Assembly: GCA_900550735.1 (NCBI GenBank)
Contig: URTD01000135.1
Location: 1 to 5,235 of the forward strand
Direction: 5' to 3'
DNA length: 5,235 bases
Source: an uncultured Collinsella sp.
GTDB taxonomy: Bacteria; Actinomycetota; Coriobacteriia; Coriobacteriales; Coriobacteriaceae
Made by a program: the position numbers and the translations under genes. Shown here one piece after another: positions 4,438-5,235 of the stretch; position 1 is the stretch's first letter; every line of letters starts with the position of its first letter. The notes beneath the pieces are model-generated. The model saw only the letters and a program-made list of their open reading frames with translations, ran no database searches and had not been told where the DNA came from.

Positions 4438-5061
4438 CTAGCGCAGCTGGGCGTAATGGTTGTAAATCGTAATAGCCGTGGGATAAAGATAGCGCCCGGA
4501 CTGGATCACATAGACCAGACCCTGCGCAAAACAGGAGAAGAACAACTCATCGAGCGTCGACTCCCCCACCATCTTGCGCAGCGCATGCGCATAGTCGCCG
4601 TGGCGGTTGGGCTCGATGGCATCGGCCACAAAGACCACCATATCGAGCGGCGTCATGTCGCAGGCACCCACGGTGTGACGGTCGACAGCCTGGAAAACGG
4701 CCGGCGACAGCTCGGGAAAAAGCTGCGGAAGCTCATAGGCGGCAACAGGGCCATGCAAAAGCGGCGTCGCGGCAGAAGGAGAACCGGCAACCTTGATGCC
4801 ATAGTGAAGCGCGCGGGCCACGAGCTCGTCGTCGGAGAGCACTTTGTCCCAGTCATGGATCAGGCCGGCGGCAGCGGCATCAAAGCGGTCAACGCCGTAG
4901 ACCTCGGCCAGATGAAGTGCGGTCTCGGCAACACCCAGCGAATGCACATAGCGCTTGCGCTTATCCTTCATGCGAACATCGAGCAGCTCTTGAATGCGCT
5001 TGAGCAGCGCGCGCTCATCGCCCTCAAACTGATCCTCTACCGACAACGTAGACCCCCCCAT
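4438..5061 (-). CDS. yqeK: HD-domain phosphohydrolase YqeK (probable symmetrical Ap4A hydrolase)
   Basis: YqeK-family HD proteins hydrolyse diadenosine tetraphosphate (Ap4A) symmetrically to ADP in characterised Gram-positive members. Numbered from the ATG at 5061 it has 207 residues. Metal-binding HD motifs are visible: H40 in YVHSLGVAETA, H69-D70 in AGLIHDWDK, H103 in LLHGPVAAYEL, H129 in VDRHTVGACDMTPLD and D147 in FVADAIEPNRHGDYA. This motif series is characteristic of the family. An N-terminal extension of about 30 residues precedes the domain. The nadD stop TGA overlaps this ATG (TGATG). A GTG one codon upstream at 5064 is an equally possible start, with AAGAAG 7 nt before it. It sits between nadD and rsfS, its usual place, and is probably co-transcribed with both. 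Confidence 0.92.
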   Translation of the reverse strand: MGGSTLSVEDQFEGDERALLKRIQELLDVRMKDKRKRYVHSLGVAETALHLAEVYGVDRFDAAAAGLIHDWDKVLSDDELVARALHYGIKVAGSPSAATPLLHGPVAAYELPQLFPELSPAVFQAVDRHTVGACDMTPLDMVVFVADAIEPNRHGDYAHALRKMVGESTLDELFFSCFAQGLVYVIQSGRYLYPTAITIYNHYAQLR

Positions 5062-5235
5062 CACTCAAAATCTTCTTGGCTCAAATCGGCATATAGTCTG
5101 CGTTTGCGAATGTAGCCGAGCACGGACTCGCTCGTAAGATAGCGCACGCTCATGCCGCGGGCAACTCGCTTACGAATGTTCGTCGAGCTGATCGCCAGCG
5201 CCGGAATCTGAATATAGCGCACGTCGAACGGCAGC
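5061..5235 (-). CDS. nadD: Nicotinate-nucleotide adenylyltransferase, C-terminal part (cut by window edge)
   Basis: NadD transfers AMP from ATP to nicotinate mononucleotide, the central adenylation step of NAD synthesis. Only the last 57 residues are in the window. They contain IPALAISSTNIRKRVARG, matching the conserved ISST.IR motif near the C-terminus of the nucleotidyltransferase fold. MSVRYLTSESVLGYIRKRRLY follows, equivalent to the usual (Y)LVP..V..YI...LY ending, plus a short acidic tail ADLSQEDFE. The reading frame starts inside a codon at 5235 and ends in TGA at 5063-5061, overlapping the yqeK start. The HxGH nucleotide-binding motif would be outside the window. Confidence 0.9.
   Translation of the reverse strand, partial: LPFDVRYIQIPALAISSTNIRKRVARGMSVRYLTSESVLGYIRKRRLYADLSQEDFE

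Noticed and set aside
4360..5115. 251-codon open frame on the plus strand across yqeK
   Set aside because: It is a mirror of yqeK in GC-rich DNA. The yqeK strand has all HD motifs and a normal operon setting.

Overview
The window looks like chromosomal DNA from a Coriobacteriia-type actinobacterium, with Collinsella or a close relative as the best guess. That assignment is an inference from four things: GC-rich genes, the rpsP-khpA-rimM-trmD and nadD-yqeK-rsfS gene orders, an apparently leaderless dinB, and protein sequences that look actinobacterial. No search was run.

Positions 1-1400, minus strand: a compact ribosome and tRNA maturation operon. It starts from a plausible promoter near 1364-1392 and runs rpsP (bS16) - khpA (KH RNA-binding protein) - rimM (16S maturation factor) - trmD (tRNA m1G37 methyltransferase, cut by the window edge). 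Gaps between genes are 3, 4 and 10 nt, and ribosome-binding sites overlap the preceding stop codons, which suggests coupled translation.

Positions 1490-2762, plus strand: dinB, a Y-family DNA polymerase IV divergent from rpsP. Its -10 box lies 6 nt before the ATG, so the mRNA is probably leaderless.

Positions 2763-3955: the accessory part of the window. A single-strand HUH transposase of the REP-associated type (RAYT, Y1 transposase family) sits between the convergent dinB and rsfS genes. It is visibly more AT-rich than its neighbours. Around it are four clear copies and one degenerate copy of a 29-36 bp GTAG...CTAC-bounded imperfect palindrome with a GCCCCGTCCC core. Two of the copies form a 36-bp inverted pair that matches at 35 of 36 positions. 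The layout matches a REP/RAYT module, in which a domesticated transposase acts on short palindromes carrying a GTAG mark. This is the most interesting content of the window.

Positions 3870-5235, minus strand: the end of a housekeeping operon, nadD (3' part only) - yqeK (HD-domain phosphohydrolase) - rsfS (ribosomal silencing factor). It ends in a good intrinsic terminator that lies between two of the REP-like copies.

No tRNA, rRNA or CRISPR array was seen. No intergenic stretch exceeds 300 bases.
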